NCBI RefSeq assembly: GCF_000347635.1 | Contig: NC_020514.1 | Location: 5,349,692-5,413,691 of the forward strand | DNA length: 64,000 nucleotides | DNA from: Paraglaciecola psychrophila 170 | GTDB lineage: Bacteria; Pseudomonadota; Gammaproteobacteria; Enterobacterales; Alteromonadaceae | Direction: 5' to 3' | In this document: positions 35,617 to 47,403 of the stretch, piece after piece | Position numbering within the stretch: position 1 is the first letter of the stretch | How the letters are laid out: every line of letters begins with the position of its first letter | Position numbers and translations under genes: made by a program | Notes under the pieces: generated by a model | What the model saw: the letters and a program-made list of their open reading frames with translations, nothing else | The model's database searches: none | What the model was told of the DNA's origin: nothing

Positions 35617-36444
35617 TCAGCTTATTCCTGCGATCTTTGCAGCTTTGCTGGCTTCCAATTTATGGACTTCAGCGGAGCTGCTATTGGTTTCATTAAGCAG
35701 CTCATTCAGTTTTATTTTATTACTCCTGGATAACGTCAAAGCATCTCCGCTTTTTAGCACAACCGTATAGTCTCCGTTAGCATTAGACTGAAGCTCCTGC
35801 AAACTTGAGAGCCTGACAATGGATGAACGGTGAATGCGAATAAATAAGGCCGGGTCGAGTTGCTCTTCCAACACTGTTAGAGTCTCTCGATGTAAGATCA
35901 CTCTGTCGTCAAACAAATGTAATTCCACGTAATTCCCCGCTCCTGTAATAAAGTTTATTTGCTCCACATCAATGAGTCGTATCCTGCCCGGCTCTTTGAT
36001 CAACAATCGAGTCTTGTAATTTTTTTGGATACCGTCTTTTATAAGATTCATCAGCTCAGCAAGCTTTACGTAATCGGTTTTTACCTTATCTAATACTTTC
36101 TTTTGAGCCCGTTCCCATGCGGTAAAAAAGCGCTCATCTTCAAAGGGTTTTAACAGATAATCGGTCGCATTTAACTCAAAAGCAGCTAAAGCGTACTCAT
36201 CGTAGGCCGTAACAAAAACGATCACGATACTGGGATCAAGCATTTTTGCTAATTGAATACCCGTTGTGCCTGGCATTTGAATATCCATAAAAATGATATC
36301 TGGTCGACTCTGCTGCACCTTTTCTAGCACTTGCACGCCATCCTTGGCCTCTTCAATCGTTTCAATCCCTGATTGACTTGATAGCAGCAGGGCAATGATA
36401 TCGCGGGCAATTCGCTCATCATCTGCAATCAATACTTTAAGCAT
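35617..36444 (-). CDS. LytTR-family response regulator
   Basis: A 275-residue regulator. The receiver domain (about 1-120) has the acidic pair in LIADDE, phosphorylation site D54 in IIFMDIQMPG, and the later ATDYLLKPF lysine. A LytTR DNA-binding domain follows (about 160-260) with RLIDVEQINFITGAGNYVEL and FIRIHRSSIV. ATG 36444 is chosen because AGGTG lies 6 nt upstream; it overlaps the kinase stop by 8 nt (ATGCTTAA). With its partner kinase it forms a LytS/LytTR-type two-component system, divergent from a TonB-dependent receptor gene that is a likely target. Confidence 0.93.
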   Translation of the reverse strand: MLKVLIADDERIARDIIALLLSSQSGIETIEEAKDGVQVLEKVQQSRPDIIFMDIQMPGTTGIQLAKMLDPSIVIVFVTAYDEYALAAFELNATDYLLKPFEDERFFTAWERAQKKVLDKVKTDYVKLAELMNLIKDGIQKNYKTRLLIKEPGRIRLIDVEQINFITGAGNYVELHLFDDRVILHRETLTVLEEQLDPALFIRIHRSSIVRLSSLQELQSNANGDYTVVLKSGDALTLSRSNKIKLNELLNETNSSSAEVHKLEASKAAKIAGIS

Positions 36445-37537
36445 ACAATTCACCTGTAGGTAATTTTAAAATGGTTTCAAAATGACTATCGTCTGTTTTA
36501 TTACAAATTAAAGTGTAATTGCCTCCGTAAATATGCTGCAGGCGTTTTTGGCAATTGGTTAATCCGATCCCGAAGCCCTGATGAGTTTCGTGTTGCGCAA
36601 CTCTATTTATTAAACTGATTGATAAGACCTGATCATCAATAGTGATCACTAACTTAAGCAAGTTGTTGTCACTTTCTAACTGAGAGCCATGTTGTACTGC
36701 GTTTTCGACCAGGGTATGCAGCAACATAAAAGGTACTTGCACATCTAAACTATGCTCACTGATATCCATATCAACGTCAAGTTTGTTCTCAAATCGCATT
36801 TTTTGAATTATCAGATAACTATTAATAAACTTAATTTCATTACATAAGGATATAAGCTGAATATCATGATTCTCCAGTACTTTTCGAAACATGAGACTTA
36901 ATTCGCTTATCGCTTTCACTGCATTATCTTTTTGCTCCAGACGGATGAGTCCTGAAATGGTGTTTAGGGCATTAAACAAAAAATGGGGACTCAGTTGAGT
37001 CTTGAGTGATTGCAATTCAACCTTAAGCAGTTGATTGCTAAGTCGCTGGTTATATGTTGCTTGCATTTTTGCCCGAGTATAATAACTCATGGTGAAACCT
37101 AAACTGGCAATGGCCGCGTAAACCAGCAAATCCATATGTAAGGGACTAGCGAATAAATGTTCACAAGCAACAAAAAAAGCCTCCAGATCAAAGGTATAAT
37201 TATTAACCATCAGGGTAATTTCAATTAATGTCAAGCCCCAATACAAGCTCATTGAAATAGTGAGTACCAGGAGATTAGCTGCGACAAACTTATAGGTAAG
37301 CTCCTTTTTAATATTAATGTGCCTCACTAAAGCGATTACAATTGGGGCAACTACAGCCCAATTGATCCACCAGGGAAGATATTCGAGCCAAACTGACCAA
37401 TAATCGGAGTTCTTACCGTAATTTAAGCGCATCCGATGGGTATTATCTGCGGCCACCGAATTAAGTAGCAACCACAAAATGAGATTCAATAACAAAAATG
37501 ATAGTGAAGGAAAATAAATAAGGCGTTTCATGAACAT
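36437..37537 (-). CDS. LytS/AlgZ-type membrane sensor histidine kinase
   Basis: A 366-residue kinase of the His_kinase (PF06580-like) class. Four membrane spans fill residues 1-160; no separate sensor domain is visible, so the signal is probably sensed in the membrane. The phosphoacceptor region is LKTQLSPHFLFNALNTISGL. The ATPase part has LVENAVQHGS and GIGLTNCQKRL. The start at ATG 37537 gives MFMKRLIYF followed by the first helix; a TTG-started reading from 37618 adds a polar tail without support. Translation is coupled to the response regulator downstream. Confidence 0.9.
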   Translation of the reverse strand: MFMKRLIYFPSLSFLLLNLILWLLLNSVAADNTHRMRLNYGKNSDYWSVWLEYLPWWINWAVVAPIVIALVRHINIKKELTYKFVAANLLVLTISMSLYWGLTLIEITLMVNNYTFDLEAFFVACEHLFASPLHMDLLVYAAIASLGFTMSYYTRAKMQATYNQRLSNQLLKVELQSLKTQLSPHFLFNALNTISGLIRLEQKDNAVKAISELSLMFRKVLENHDIQLISLCNEIKFINSYLIIQKMRFENKLDVDMDISEHSLDVQVPFMLLHTLVENAVQHGSQLESDNNLLKLVITIDDQVLSISLINRVAQHETHQGFGIGLTNCQKRLQHIYGGNYTLICNKTDDSHFETILKLPTGELYA

Positions 37538-38379
37538 AGTTAAATAATCTCGATCTGAGCGTGGATTATCCGCAGCTTTTGTCCTGCATTGCAACCGACG
37601 GTAAAAATACAAGCCCAAAATATAGTCTTACGCTAAGCTAAAAGGCCCTTATGTCGATAGTATTCCATTTAAATCATACAGTTAAGCACTGTTTACACTT
37701 CTTTCGTCACTCTAATCGTGTTTTTGACCTATTTATTAAACATTTATCTTAAGGCTGCGGAATATATTCATGATGGAAGGGCGATTGAGGCCAGTAGTGC
37801 GGATGCGATCTAATTGTTTACACCTGGCTCATCCGGCTTTCCATGCAAAATGGCTCACGAATAAATAAGGCCCAATATTGATTAAATTCTCAGTTCACGT
37901 CAAACAGGCCTTAAATCACACTAAACATGCCAGCTACAAATCCCTCTAGAGATAACTTTTGACCAGACATACAGTCACTCTCTGGATATAATCAGAATAA
38001 CCTCTCCGAAAACCTTTAGACAGACCAAAAATGCATGTTTATCATTCCAAAACTGACTAAGTCGCTTAGGCTAACTATTGCTAAGGTATAAATTGAAATT
38101 CCCAGTGTTATCAAGGTCGCTAACTCCTGATGGCATTGAGTAACTTGCTGCGGCTAGCACATACCTTATAACTCTGGATTTTTACTCATCACAACCGGCT
38201 AACTTTTCATGTTCGCGTATTGATTTCTACCATTCATCACCCCGTTCTATCCATTGGTGGAAAATCGATAGTGATATATACGGCTTAAGCATAAAGTCGA
38301 TTTAGGTGACTTAAGTTATCTCTAAAAAATCATAATAATATTTGCTCGAAGGCTACTTTGAGCGTCCAGGGGTATATAC
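37538..38379. other. Long leader/promoter region between divergent kinase and receptor genes
   Basis: About 840 bp without a gene. It should hold promoters of both units and any LytTR-binding repeats. I could not pick out a clear pair of direct repeats by eye. AGGGG lies just before the receptor ATG. Confidence 0.4.
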
Positions 38380-41346
38380 ATGTTTAATAAAAAAATACTG
38401 GCGAAGTCAATTAGCTTGTCTTTGGCCTTTGGTGCAGTTACAGCACTATCATCAATAACTGCAACCGCACAAGAAGTAGCTGCTCCGGAGACAGAAGCTG
38501 CTGAAGTTGAAAAGATTTCCATAACTGGTAGTCGTATTCGTCGACCTGGTGCTGTTTCTACCAGCCCAATTTTCTCAATGAGCTCTGAAGAGCTTGGTTT
38601 CTTTCAAGAGCCTGAAGTGGAAAGAATGCTTAAAGTATTGCCTAGTACAATTCCGGGTGATGGTGCCAACGTAAACAACGGTAGTGCGGGTGCTGCAACA
38701 GTTGACTTACGTGGTTTAGGTACTCAACGTACATTAATTTTGATGGATGGTCGTCGTATGACACCCTTCAATTTTAATGGTCAAGTTGATACTGCTTCTA
38801 TTCCTACCGCATTATTACAAAGTGTTGATGTTGTAACGGGTGGTGCTTCAGCAGTATATGGCTCTGATGCCATATCAGGTGCTATTAACTTCATCATGAA
38901 AAAGAATTTTGAAGGTGTTGAACTACAATACAATCATGCTGTAACAGGTGATAATGACGGTCAGAAAGACAACATCTCTTTAACGTTAGGTTCAAACTCT
39001 GCTGACGGTAAAGGTAATATTGCTTTATCTGTAAGCTGGATGAATCGTGACCAGGTACTATTAGGTGACCGTCCATTAGGTTTGCTGGGTATCGACAGTG
39101 AAACCGGTGCGGGTCTTAATGAATTTAGTGCCGGTCTTCCACCCGTTCCTGGCCCTGCAGGTTGTGACGGTCCTAATGTTGTTGATTTTGTTTTAGGAAG
39201 TGGTTCAACTACTGCTATCCCAACAAAGTTTGCACTCGTGGGTTATGCGCCGGCTAATGGGCAATTTAGAAATGACGGTAGCATTGGTGCAGATTGTAGC
39301 CGATTCAATTTCAACCCTTTTAACTTCTATCAAACTCCCGCTGAGCGTTATTCTGCGACCGCCATTGGTCATTATGAAATCAATGACCATGCTACTGTTT
39401 ATAGTACATTCAACTATAACCGTCAGTCTGTTTCACAGCAAGTCGCTCCTTCAGGTACGTTTGGCGCTAGATTTGACATACCCCTTGCTAACCCATTTAT
39501 CGTTGATCAAGCTCGCCAATACATGATTGATGCCGGTAACGATGCTCTTGCAGCGGGCTTATTAAATACTCCAGGGTTGACTAACTGGATTGATAGTAAT
39601 GGAAGCGGTGACGTTGATGCTGCCGATTACTTAAATGTGCAATTACGTCGTCGTACAGTAGAGTTTGGTCCACGCTCAGAACTTTTCAACACAGACCAAT
39701 TTTCTTTGCTAACCGGAGTTGAAGGTGAATTGTATGGCGATTGGATGTATGACGCCTCATATCAATATGGTGAAACAAACCGTGTTACTACACGTGGTGG
39801 CTACACTAACCTAACTAACATTCAAAACGCATTAGACAGTACGGATGGCGTTAACTGTAAAAATGGTGTTTCTTCTTGTGTGCCACTTAATTTATTTGGT
39901 GGTTTAGGCACGATTACACCTGAAATGGCGGCTTATTCAACGGCAACCGCTCTTCAAACACAAGCCTACACGCAAGAAATTATACTTCTTACGGCTAATG
40001 GTCCTGTAGAAGCGATAAAATCTCCATGGTCTGCAGAAGAACTTTCTATCAGTGTTGGTTACGAACATCGTAAAGAGACCGGTTCATTAGAGCCTGATGA
40101 GTGCTTAAAACAAGCGCCGGCCAGCTGTCAAGGCGGTGCCGGTGGTAACTTACTTGCCATTAATGGTGGTTTCTCTTCTGAAGAGCTTTTCATTGAAGGT
40201 GTTTTACCGGTATTGGAAGATGTTGCTTTTGCTGAACGCGTAGATATAGAATTTGGTTATCGTGGTGCAGATTATAGCTCTGTTGGCTCTGTAGATACGT
40301 GGAAACTGGGTGCCACATGGCAACCAACTGACCAAGTATTAATCCGCGTAATGCAGCAATCAGCAACACGTGCTCCAAACGTTGGTGAGCTTTCTTCTCC
40401 TGTCGTGACAGGTTTAGATAACGCAACGCTAGATCCATGTTCAATTGCTAATGTGAGTAACATTGATGCAGCGTTAACGGCTCTTTGTTTATCAACAGGT
40501 ATGCTTCCAGCGCAAGTAGGTGCGGTACAAGATATTATCTCTGGTCAAGTTAACGCCTTCAATGGCAGTGATCCCGATAATGCACCTGGTGCAGAAGATG
40601 CTGAAACATTTACTGCTGGTTTTGTTTACACTGCTGATTTCTTGGATGATTTTGTACTTTCAGTTGATTATTACGACATTCAAGTTGACGATTATATTGG
40701 TGAATTCTCTCCTCAAGAAGTGCTTGATGGCTGTTACATAGGCGGCGATACCGTTGCATGTTCAAAAATCAAACGCATTGGTGGTGATTTAACCATTTCT
40801 GGCTCTGGTATAGAGTTGTTTACGACTAACCTTAAGTCTCGTCAGGTTGAAGGCATCGAAGTAAACGTAGACTTTAGCGTAGATTTAGGTGAAATGGGTG
40901 AGATATCATTTAATGCTAACGTAAACAAATATTTAACGCATGAACAACAAAGTTCTAATGAATCTGTATTAATTGATTGTAAAGGTCAGTTTGGTACAAC
41001 TTGTAGTCCGACATCTGACTTGCGTTGGGTTCAGCGTACAACATGGCAGTTGAATGACTTCACAGTTTCTGCTCTATGGCGTCACATGAGCGGCGTTGAT
41101 ATTCAAAGTGACCAAATTGTTGACACATTTGCCCAGTTTCAAAGTATTGAAAGTTATGACTATGTCGATTTGTTTGCGAGCTATCTCTATAATGAGCATA
41201 CTAAATTTACGTTTGGTATAGATAACATCTTCGAAAAAGATGCGCCTGTTTTAGGTGGTGAAGTTGGTTCAACTTCATTTAACAGTGGTAATACTTTCCC
41301 AAGTACTTATGACAATCTTGGACGTATGTATAAAGCACGGGGTTAA
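38380..41346 (+). CDS. TonB-dependent outer membrane receptor, C-terminus frameshifted
   Basis: A 988-residue receptor of the large alteromonad type. Signal peptide 1-31 (ending TATAQ), then ISITGSRIRRPGAVSTSPI, and a plug with VDLRGLGTQRTLILMDGRRM and VDVVTGGASAVYGSDAISGAI. Barrel strands run to the end. The protein ends RMYKARG, lacking the aromatic C-terminal residue that outer membrane barrels need. Removing one G from the G4 run at 41339-41342 changes the end to ARVKFTF with a stop at 41357-41359, the expected beta-signal. So the gene has a one-base insertion or the sequence an error. Ligands of such receptors are often oligosaccharides or peptides; here unknown. Confidence 0.93.
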   Translation: MFNKKILAKSISLSLAFGAVTALSSITATAQEVAAPETEAAEVEKISITGSRIRRPGAVSTSPIFSMSSEELGFFQEPEVERMLKVLPSTIPGDGANVNNGSAGAATVDLRGLGTQRTLILMDGRRMTPFNFNGQVDTASIPTALLQSVDVVTGGASAVYGSDAISGAINFIMKKNFEGVELQYNHAVTGDNDGQKDNISLTLGSNSADGKGNIALSVSWMNRDQVLLGDRPLGLLGIDSETGAGLNEFSAGLPPVPGPAGCDGPNVVDFVLGSGSTTAIPTKFALVGYAPANGQFRNDGSIGADCSRFNFNPFNFYQTPAERYSATAIGHYEINDHATVYSTFNYNRQSVSQQVAPSGTFGARFDIPLANPFIVDQARQYMIDAGNDALAAGLLNTPGLTNWIDSNGSGDVDAADYLNVQLRRRTVEFGPRSELFNTDQFSLLTGVEGELYGDWMYDASYQYGETNRVTTRGGYTNLTNIQNALDSTDGVNCKNGVSSCVPLNLFGGLGTITPEMAAYSTATALQTQAYTQEIILLTANGPVEAIKSPWSAEELSISVGYEHRKETGSLEPDECLKQAPASCQGGAGGNLLAINGGFSSEELFIEGVLPVLEDVAFAERVDIEFGYRGADYSSVGSVDTWKLGATWQPTDQVLIRVMQQSATRAPNVGELSSPVVTGLDNATLDPCSIANVSNIDAALTALCLSTGMLPAQVGAVQDIISGQVNAFNGSDPDNAPGAEDAETFTAGFVYTADFLDDFVLSVDYYDIQVDDYIGEFSPQEVLDGCYIGGDTVACSKIKRIGGDLTISGSGIELFTTNLKSRQVEGIEVNVDFSVDLGEMGEISFNANVNKYLTHEQQSSNESVLIDCKGQFGTTCSPTSDLRWVQRTTWQLNDFTVSALWRHMSGVDIQSDQIVDTFAQFQSIESYDYVDLFASYLYNEHTKFTFGIDNIFEKDAPVLGGEVGSTSFNSGNTFPSTYDNLGRMYKARG

Positions 41347-41380
41347 ATTTACTTTCTAATCTAGAACTTTTTGGTTAGTA

Positions 41381-41418
41381 AAGTAGGGTTAAGTTAACAA
41401 TCTTAGCCCTACTTTTTA
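41381..41418 (+). terminator. Rho-independent terminator of the receptor gene
   Basis: AAGTAGGGTTAAG and CTTAGCCCTACTT pair over 12-13 bp with one wobble, with a loop of about 8 nt, followed by T5. Confidence 0.85.
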
Positions 41419-41533
41419 TTCACCCGTGTACGCAAAATGTGTCAGATATTAGCCGTTAAATTCTACCCTTCTACAAACATCTCCAATGGTATTACCTACA
41501 AACCACCTTCGCCATATAAGGGGCGTTAGACAA

Positions 41534-41810
41534 ATATTACCAATCCGTATAAACAACTGACCACTCAGCAAGTTTTAAATAGCGTAACGCTTAGCACCCG
41601 ATCAAAGCACTCAAATACGATAGTGGTACCAAAACAAAATTCATGCAACGCAGAAGCTCATTTAAACCTCGTCCTTCGGAAAAACCCGAGTTAGTTTTCT
41701 GCTGCGTTCTCGCTACTTGAAAGGGGATTTGCCAGACATTCTGGCGACGCCTTGCCCAAAACCGTCTGTGGTTTTCTGAAAAAGCAATTCTTTATATGGA
41801 TTGGTATTAT
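41534..41810. mobile_element. MITE-like element with terminal inverted repeats
   Basis: A 20-bp sequence at 41534-41553 (core TACCAATCCGTATAAA) reappears inverted at 41791-41810 (core TACCAATCCATATAAA) with 18 of 20 positions equal. The 277 bp between them have no gene. Size, inverted ends and intergenic position fit a miniature inverted-repeat element. No clear target duplication is visible. Confidence 0.5.
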
Positions 41811-41847
41811 AATATTACGGCAATCCCACATTTCTCTAAATAACAAA

Positions 41848-41874
41848 ATGAGCACAATGAGCACAATGAGCACA
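41848..41874. repeat. Tandem repeat, 9 bp x 3
   Basis: ATGAGCACA is repeated three times without change and followed by a partial fourth unit (ATG). It lies in the non-coding stretch between the receptor and msrA. Confidence 0.8.
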
Positions 41875-42220
41875 ATGTCGGATGTGGGCATTTATGTGAT
41901 GGATTGAAAATAAACTGGATCAACTCATTAATTATAATTTCTGGTTTAACTGACCCTCAAATGATTCTATTTTAATTGTCCTTATCTTTAATATGATTAA
42001 CTTACTTTTAGATACAACTAATAAGTTGGTGGAACAGAGCTAATTTCTAAAGTACATATGTGTTTTATTATTGTGGTTTGCTGGAACTTTATAGTGTAAA
42101 TATACATACATTAAAGGTTGAAACAGTCATTACCCACCAACCACTTGTCGCACCTTAGCGGTCTTTACTAATAGGCATAACTTGAATATCTTTTTTTATC
42201 TCAAGTGCCAATTCATTTAA

Positions 42221-42811
42221 TCAATATGTTGTTTTGTCGCCCCAAATATCTGTTAAGCGCTGATCACGACCACAATTCCAACGGTATAATTTGTATCTGA
42301 CAGAATTATTTTTGTAATAGTCTTGGTGATAACTTTCATTGCCTTTTATAGGATAAAAGGTGGTTGTGGCTAGGACGGGGGTTACTACTTTTTTATCTGG
42401 AAATTGCGTTACTACCTTTTGTCTGGATAATTCAGCTATTTTACGCTCTTTCTCATCGGCCACAAATATGGCACTTAAGTAACTAAAGCCTTTGTCACAG
42501 AATTGCCCCGTGCCATCAAAAGGGTCTATGTTTACCCAAAAGTGCTCAAGTAAACCTTGATAAGTGACTATTTTTGGATCGTAAGTAACTTCAACAGCTT
42601 CATAGTGTCCCTTATGATTACCACCATAGGTTGGGTTTTCTAAAGTACCACCGGTAAAGCCTGAGATAACGTCAGTCACTCCTTCAAGCTTTTCAAAATC
42701 TGATTCCATACACCAAAAACAACCTCCTGCGAAGATTGCTCTATCAGCCGTTGCTTGGGATGTATACAAACCAATAAATGTAACTAGCATTAACAGTATT
42801 TTTAATTTCAT
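42221..42811 (-). CDS. msrA: Exported peptide-methionine (S)-S-oxide reductase
   Basis: Repairs methionine-S-sulfoxide in proteins. The 196-residue protein starts at ATG 42811, since GGAG of an upstream in-frame ATG codon region serves as its ribosome-binding site. It carries a signal peptide (about 1-22, ending ATA), so it acts in the periplasm, unlike the usual cytoplasmic MsrA. The catalytic motif GGCFWCMES has C31 and the substrate tryptophan. Further family blocks are VISGFTGG, NPTYGG, GHYEAVEVTYD and ESYHQDYY. The C-terminus keeps one cysteine (RWNCG) that may resolve the disulfide. It stands alone. Confidence 0.93.
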   Translation of the reverse strand: MKLKILLMLVTFIGLYTSQATADRAIFAGGCFWCMESDFEKLEGVTDVISGFTGGTLENPTYGGNHKGHYEAVEVTYDPKIVTYQGLLEHFWVNIDPFDGTGQFCDKGFSYLSAIFVADEKERKIAELSRQKVVTQFPDKKVVTPVLATTTFYPIKGNESYHQDYYKNNSVRYKLYRWNCGRDQRLTDIWGDKTTY

Positions 42812-42906
42812 AAAATTCTCCATAATTACTCAATATGTCTAATCACATTGAGAGTGAATATTAGGACCAAAGATTTACCATAATCTTTCAATTTTTTATA
42901 AAATAT

Positions 42907-42935
42907 AAAAAACCCAGCTCAAGGCTGGGTTTTTT
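42907..42935 (-). terminator. Rho-independent terminator of the atp operon
   Basis: Perfect stem AAAAAACCCAGC/GCTGGGTTTTTT with a 5-nt loop, 17 nt after the atpC stop. Symmetric A and T runs let it work in both directions. Confidence 0.93.
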
Positions 42936-42952
42936 ATACTTACTAATATTGA

Positions 42953-43366
42953 TTACTTACGCAGTTTACGGATTAACCTTAACTGGGCAATTGCTTCAGC
43001 TAGCTCCATGGCTGCCTCAGCATATTCAAAATCGGCAGTTGGATTAGCGATATGCTCTTCGGCGCGTTTTTTCGCGTCTAAGGCAGCTTGTTCGTCTAAA
43101 TCTTCTGCACGAATAGCGGTATCGGCCAATACAGTTACTGTACCGGGTTGTATCTCTAAAACACCACCGTTAATGTAGATGATTTCTTCTTCACCGAATT
43201 GCTTAACTAGACGTACCATACCAGGTAACAAAGTAGTCAATAAAGGTGCATGCCCAGGATGGATACCTAGCTCACCTTCACTACCTGTTATCTGAATAGC
43301 TTCGACTAGACCAGAAAAAATACTGGTTTCAGCGCTTACTACGTCTAGATGTACGGTCACTGCCAT
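42953..43366 (-). CDS. atpC: ATP synthase F1 epsilon subunit
   Basis: A 137-residue rotor subunit with the N-terminal beta-sandwich ([39 protein letters not shown]) and the two-helix C-terminal domain ending [13 protein letters not shown] that can inhibit ATP hydrolysis. It is last in the operon. The gap to atpD is 132 nt, longer than the few tens of bases seen in most relatives, and holds a 10-bp palindrome (AAGTATACTT) but no frame of note. Confidence 0.97.
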   Translation of the reverse strand: MAVTVHLDVVSAETSIFSGLVEAIQITGSEGELGIHPGHAPLLTTLLPGMVRLVKQFGEEEIIYINGGVLEIQPGTVTVLADTAIRAEDLDEQAALDAKKRAEEHIANPTADFEYAEAAMELAEAIAQLRLIRKLRK

Positions 43367-43498
43367 AAAAACCTCCTAAATAGGATCCTTAAAACATGCT
43401 TCTAATTCCGTCTAGTTTGGATTGATGTAGGAAATGGGCAATGTATAAGTATACTTGAGCACTTCCGACAACAATGCATAACTAAATGAACCAAAATA

Positions 43499-44902
<1,404 letters not shown>

Positions 44903-44915
44903 CTAAAACCATTGC

Positions 44916-45776
44916 CTAAACCGCTGCAGCGCCAGCTACAATTTCACTAATTTCTTGTGTAATTGCTGCTTGACGTGCTTTGTTATATATCAATTGTAAG
45001 TCATCAATTATGTCACCCGCGTTATCAGTCGCCGCCTTCATGGCTACCATACGAGCAGCTTGCTCAGACGCACCATTTTCAACTACGCCTTGATATACTT
45101 GGGACTCTATAAATCGAACCAGTAACATATCTAAGATAGGTTTTGGATCGGGTTCATATATGTAGTCCCAACGGTGTTGTAATTCTTTTTCTTCAGATTT
45201 AGGCAAAGGCAACAATTGATCTATCTGCGGCTCTTGCGCCATAGTATTTACAAACTTATTAAATACCAAATATAAACGGTCTATTTTGCCGTCATTAAAT
45301 GCATCCAACATGATGCGTACCAAACCAATAATTTCATTGATAGTTGGCGCATCACCTATACCCGACTCTGCGGCTAAAACACTGCCACCAAAACGGTTAA
45401 AGAATGCAACAGACTTAGCACCTAATGCAGCGAAATCGACTTGAACATCTTGCTCTTGCCATTTTTTCGCATCTTTCACCACCATTTTGAATTCGTTGGA
45501 GTTTAAGCCCCCACATAATCCACGGTCTGTAGAAATTACGATATAACCAACGCGTTTTACTTCGCGGTCTTCCAAATAAGGATGACGATATTCAAGGTTA
45601 GCATTTGCTAGGTGACCGATGACGTTTCGAATATTCTCAGCATATGGACGACCTTGGGCCATACGGCTTTGCGCCTTTTTCATTTTGGACGCGGCAACCA
45701 TTTCCATAGCGCTGGTGATCTTCTGCGTATTCTTAATACTGCCGATCTTACCTTTTATCTCTTTACCGCTAGCCAT
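44916..45776 (-). CDS. atpG: ATP synthase F1 gamma subunit
   Basis: A 286-residue central shaft. The N-terminal helix ([20 protein letters not shown]) and C-terminal helix ([16 protein letters not shown], then [19 protein letters not shown]) form the coiled coil. [14 protein letters not shown] is the conserved central block. Normal length for gammaproteobacteria; sits between atpA and atpD. Confidence 0.99.
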   Translation of the reverse strand: MASGKEIKGKIGSIKNTQKITSAMEMVAASKMKKAQSRMAQGRPYAENIRNVIGHLANANLEYRHPYLEDREVKRVGYIVISTDRGLCGGLNSNEFKMVVKDAKKWQEQDVQVDFAALGAKSVAFFNRFGGSVLAAESGIGDAPTINEIIGLVRIMLDAFNDGKIDRLYLVFNKFVNTMAQEPQIDQLLPLPKSEEKELQHRWDYIYEPDPKPILDMLLVRFIESQVYQGVVENGASEQAARMVAMKAATDNAGDIIDDLQLIYNKARQAAITQEISEIVAGAAAV

Positions 45777-45848
45777 AAACTCTATCTCCGATTATTCAAC
45801 ATATTGACGATTCTGTTTTTATAAATAAAAGCAGTATCGTCTAATTGA

Positions 45849-47390
45849 TTACCACGTTTGTGTTGCTTTAAATTTCTCTAAAGCTTCATTTAACGTAGCT
45901 TCAATTCCTTTGTCGAAATTACCTGTTGTATTGATAGTGTTCATCAACTCGCTATATTCACTTTTCATGAAAGAGTGTAAAGACGCTTCAAAATCTAGAA
46001 TTTTATCTAGTTCAACATCTTTTAAGTAACCTCTCTCAACAGCAAACAATGAAACACCCATATCCGCAACTGCAAGCGGTGAATATTGGTTTTGTTTCAT
46101 TAATTCCATAACTCGCTCACCATGCTCCAATTGAGCACGAGTTGCCTCATCAAGGTCAGAAGCGAATTGCGAGAAAGCTGCTAATTCACGATACTGAGCT
46201 AATGCTAGACGGATACCACCACCTAACTTCTTAATGATTTTAGTTTGAGCAGCACCACCAACACGCGATACCGATATACCAGCATTAACTGCAGGGCGGA
46301 TACCAGCGTTAAACAAATCTGTCTCAAGGAAGATTTGACCATCGGTAATCGAAATTACGTTAGTAGGAACAAAAGCGGATACATCACCTGCTTGGGTTTC
46401 GATAATAGGTAGTGCAGTTAAAGAACCTGTCTTACCTTTTACTTCACCTTTAGTGTAACGTTCAACGTATTTATCATTTACACGTGCAGCACGTTCGAGA
46501 AGACGTGAGTGAAGATAGAAAACATCTCCAGGATACGCTTCACGACCTGGCGGTCGACGTAGCAATAGTGATATTTGACGATATGCAACGGCTTGTTTAG
46601 ACAAGTCATCATAAACAATCAAAGCATCTTCACCACGGTCACGGAAATACTCACCCATAGTACAACCAGAATAAGGTGCCAAGTATTGTAATGCTGCAGA
46701 CTCAGATGCAGAAGCCGCAACAACAATGGTGTGAGCCATAGCGCCGTGTTCTTCTAACTTACGTACTACATTAGCAATAGTAGAGGCCTTTTGACCAATC
46801 GCAACATATATACATTTAACACCAGAATCTTTTTGATTAATGATGGCATCAATTGCTAAAGCGGTTTTACCAGTTTGACGGTCACCGATAACCAATTCAC
46901 GCTGACCTCGACCTACTGGGATCATGGCATCAACTGATTTATAACCAGTTTGAATAGGTTGATCGACCGATTGACGTTCAATAACGCCCGGTGCAATTTT
47001 TTCTATGGGTTCAAAACCATCTGCATCTATAGCGCCTTTGCCATCGATAGGTGCACCAAGAGTGTTAACCACACGACCAAGTAGATTACGACCTACTGGT
47101 ACTTCTAGGATACGGCCAGATGATTTTACCTTTACGCCTTCTTGTAAGTCAGCGTAAGGGCCCATAACTACCGCACCTACAGAGTCACGCTCTAGGTTTA
47201 AAGCGATAGCGTAACGATTACCAGGAAGCTCAATCATTTCACCTTGCATTACATCTGCAAGGCCATGAATACGAATAATACCGTCAGTTACACCAACAAT
47301 AGTTCCTTCATTACGAGCTTCACTTACTACTTCGAACTTCTCAATACGTTGCTTGATTAGTTCTGCAATTTCAGTGGAATTCAGTTGCAT
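45849..47390 (-). CDS. atpA: ATP synthase F1 alpha subunit
   Basis: A 513-residue nucleotide-binding subunit of the F1 head. The P-loop is [30 protein letters not shown] and [20 protein letters not shown] follow, and the arginine finger lies in [11 protein letters not shown]. Normal length (E. coli 513). It lies 13 nt after atpH. Confidence 0.99.
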   Translation of the reverse strand: MQLNSTEIAELIKQRIEKFEVVSEARNEGTIVGVTDGIIRIHGLADVMQGEMIELPGNRYAIALNLERDSVGAVVMGPYADLQEGVKVKSSGRILEVPVGRNLLGRVVNTLGAPIDGKGAIDADGFEPIEKIAPGVIERQSVDQPIQTGYKSVDAMIPVGRGQRELVIGDRQTGKTALAIDAIINQKDSGVKCIYVAIGQKASTIANVVRKLEEHGAMAHTIVVAASASESAALQYLAPYSGCTMGEYFRDRGEDALIVYDDLSKQAVAYRQISLLLRRPPGREAYPGDVFYLHSRLLERAARVNDKYVERYTKGEVKGKTGSLTALPIIETQAGDVSAFVPTNVISITDGQIFLETDLFNAGIRPAVNAGISVSRVGGAAQTKIIKKLGGGIRLALAQYRELAAFSQFASDLDEATRAQLEHGERVMELMKQNQYSPLAVADMGVSLFAVERGYLKDVELDKILDFEASLHSFMKSEYSELMNTINTTGNFDKGIEATLNEALEKFKATQTW

Positions 47391-47403
47391 GCTCTTTTCC
47401 TCG

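Noticed and set aside
41691..41891. 66-codon frame on the - strand
   Set aside because: Its N-terminus (VLIVLIVLI) is only the translation of the 9-bp tandem repeat, and the rest spans the inverted-repeat element.
43367..43498. Extra gene in the long atpD-atpC gap
   Set aside because: No frame with a ribosome-binding site; the visible frame is out of phase with atpD and cysteine-rich without pattern.
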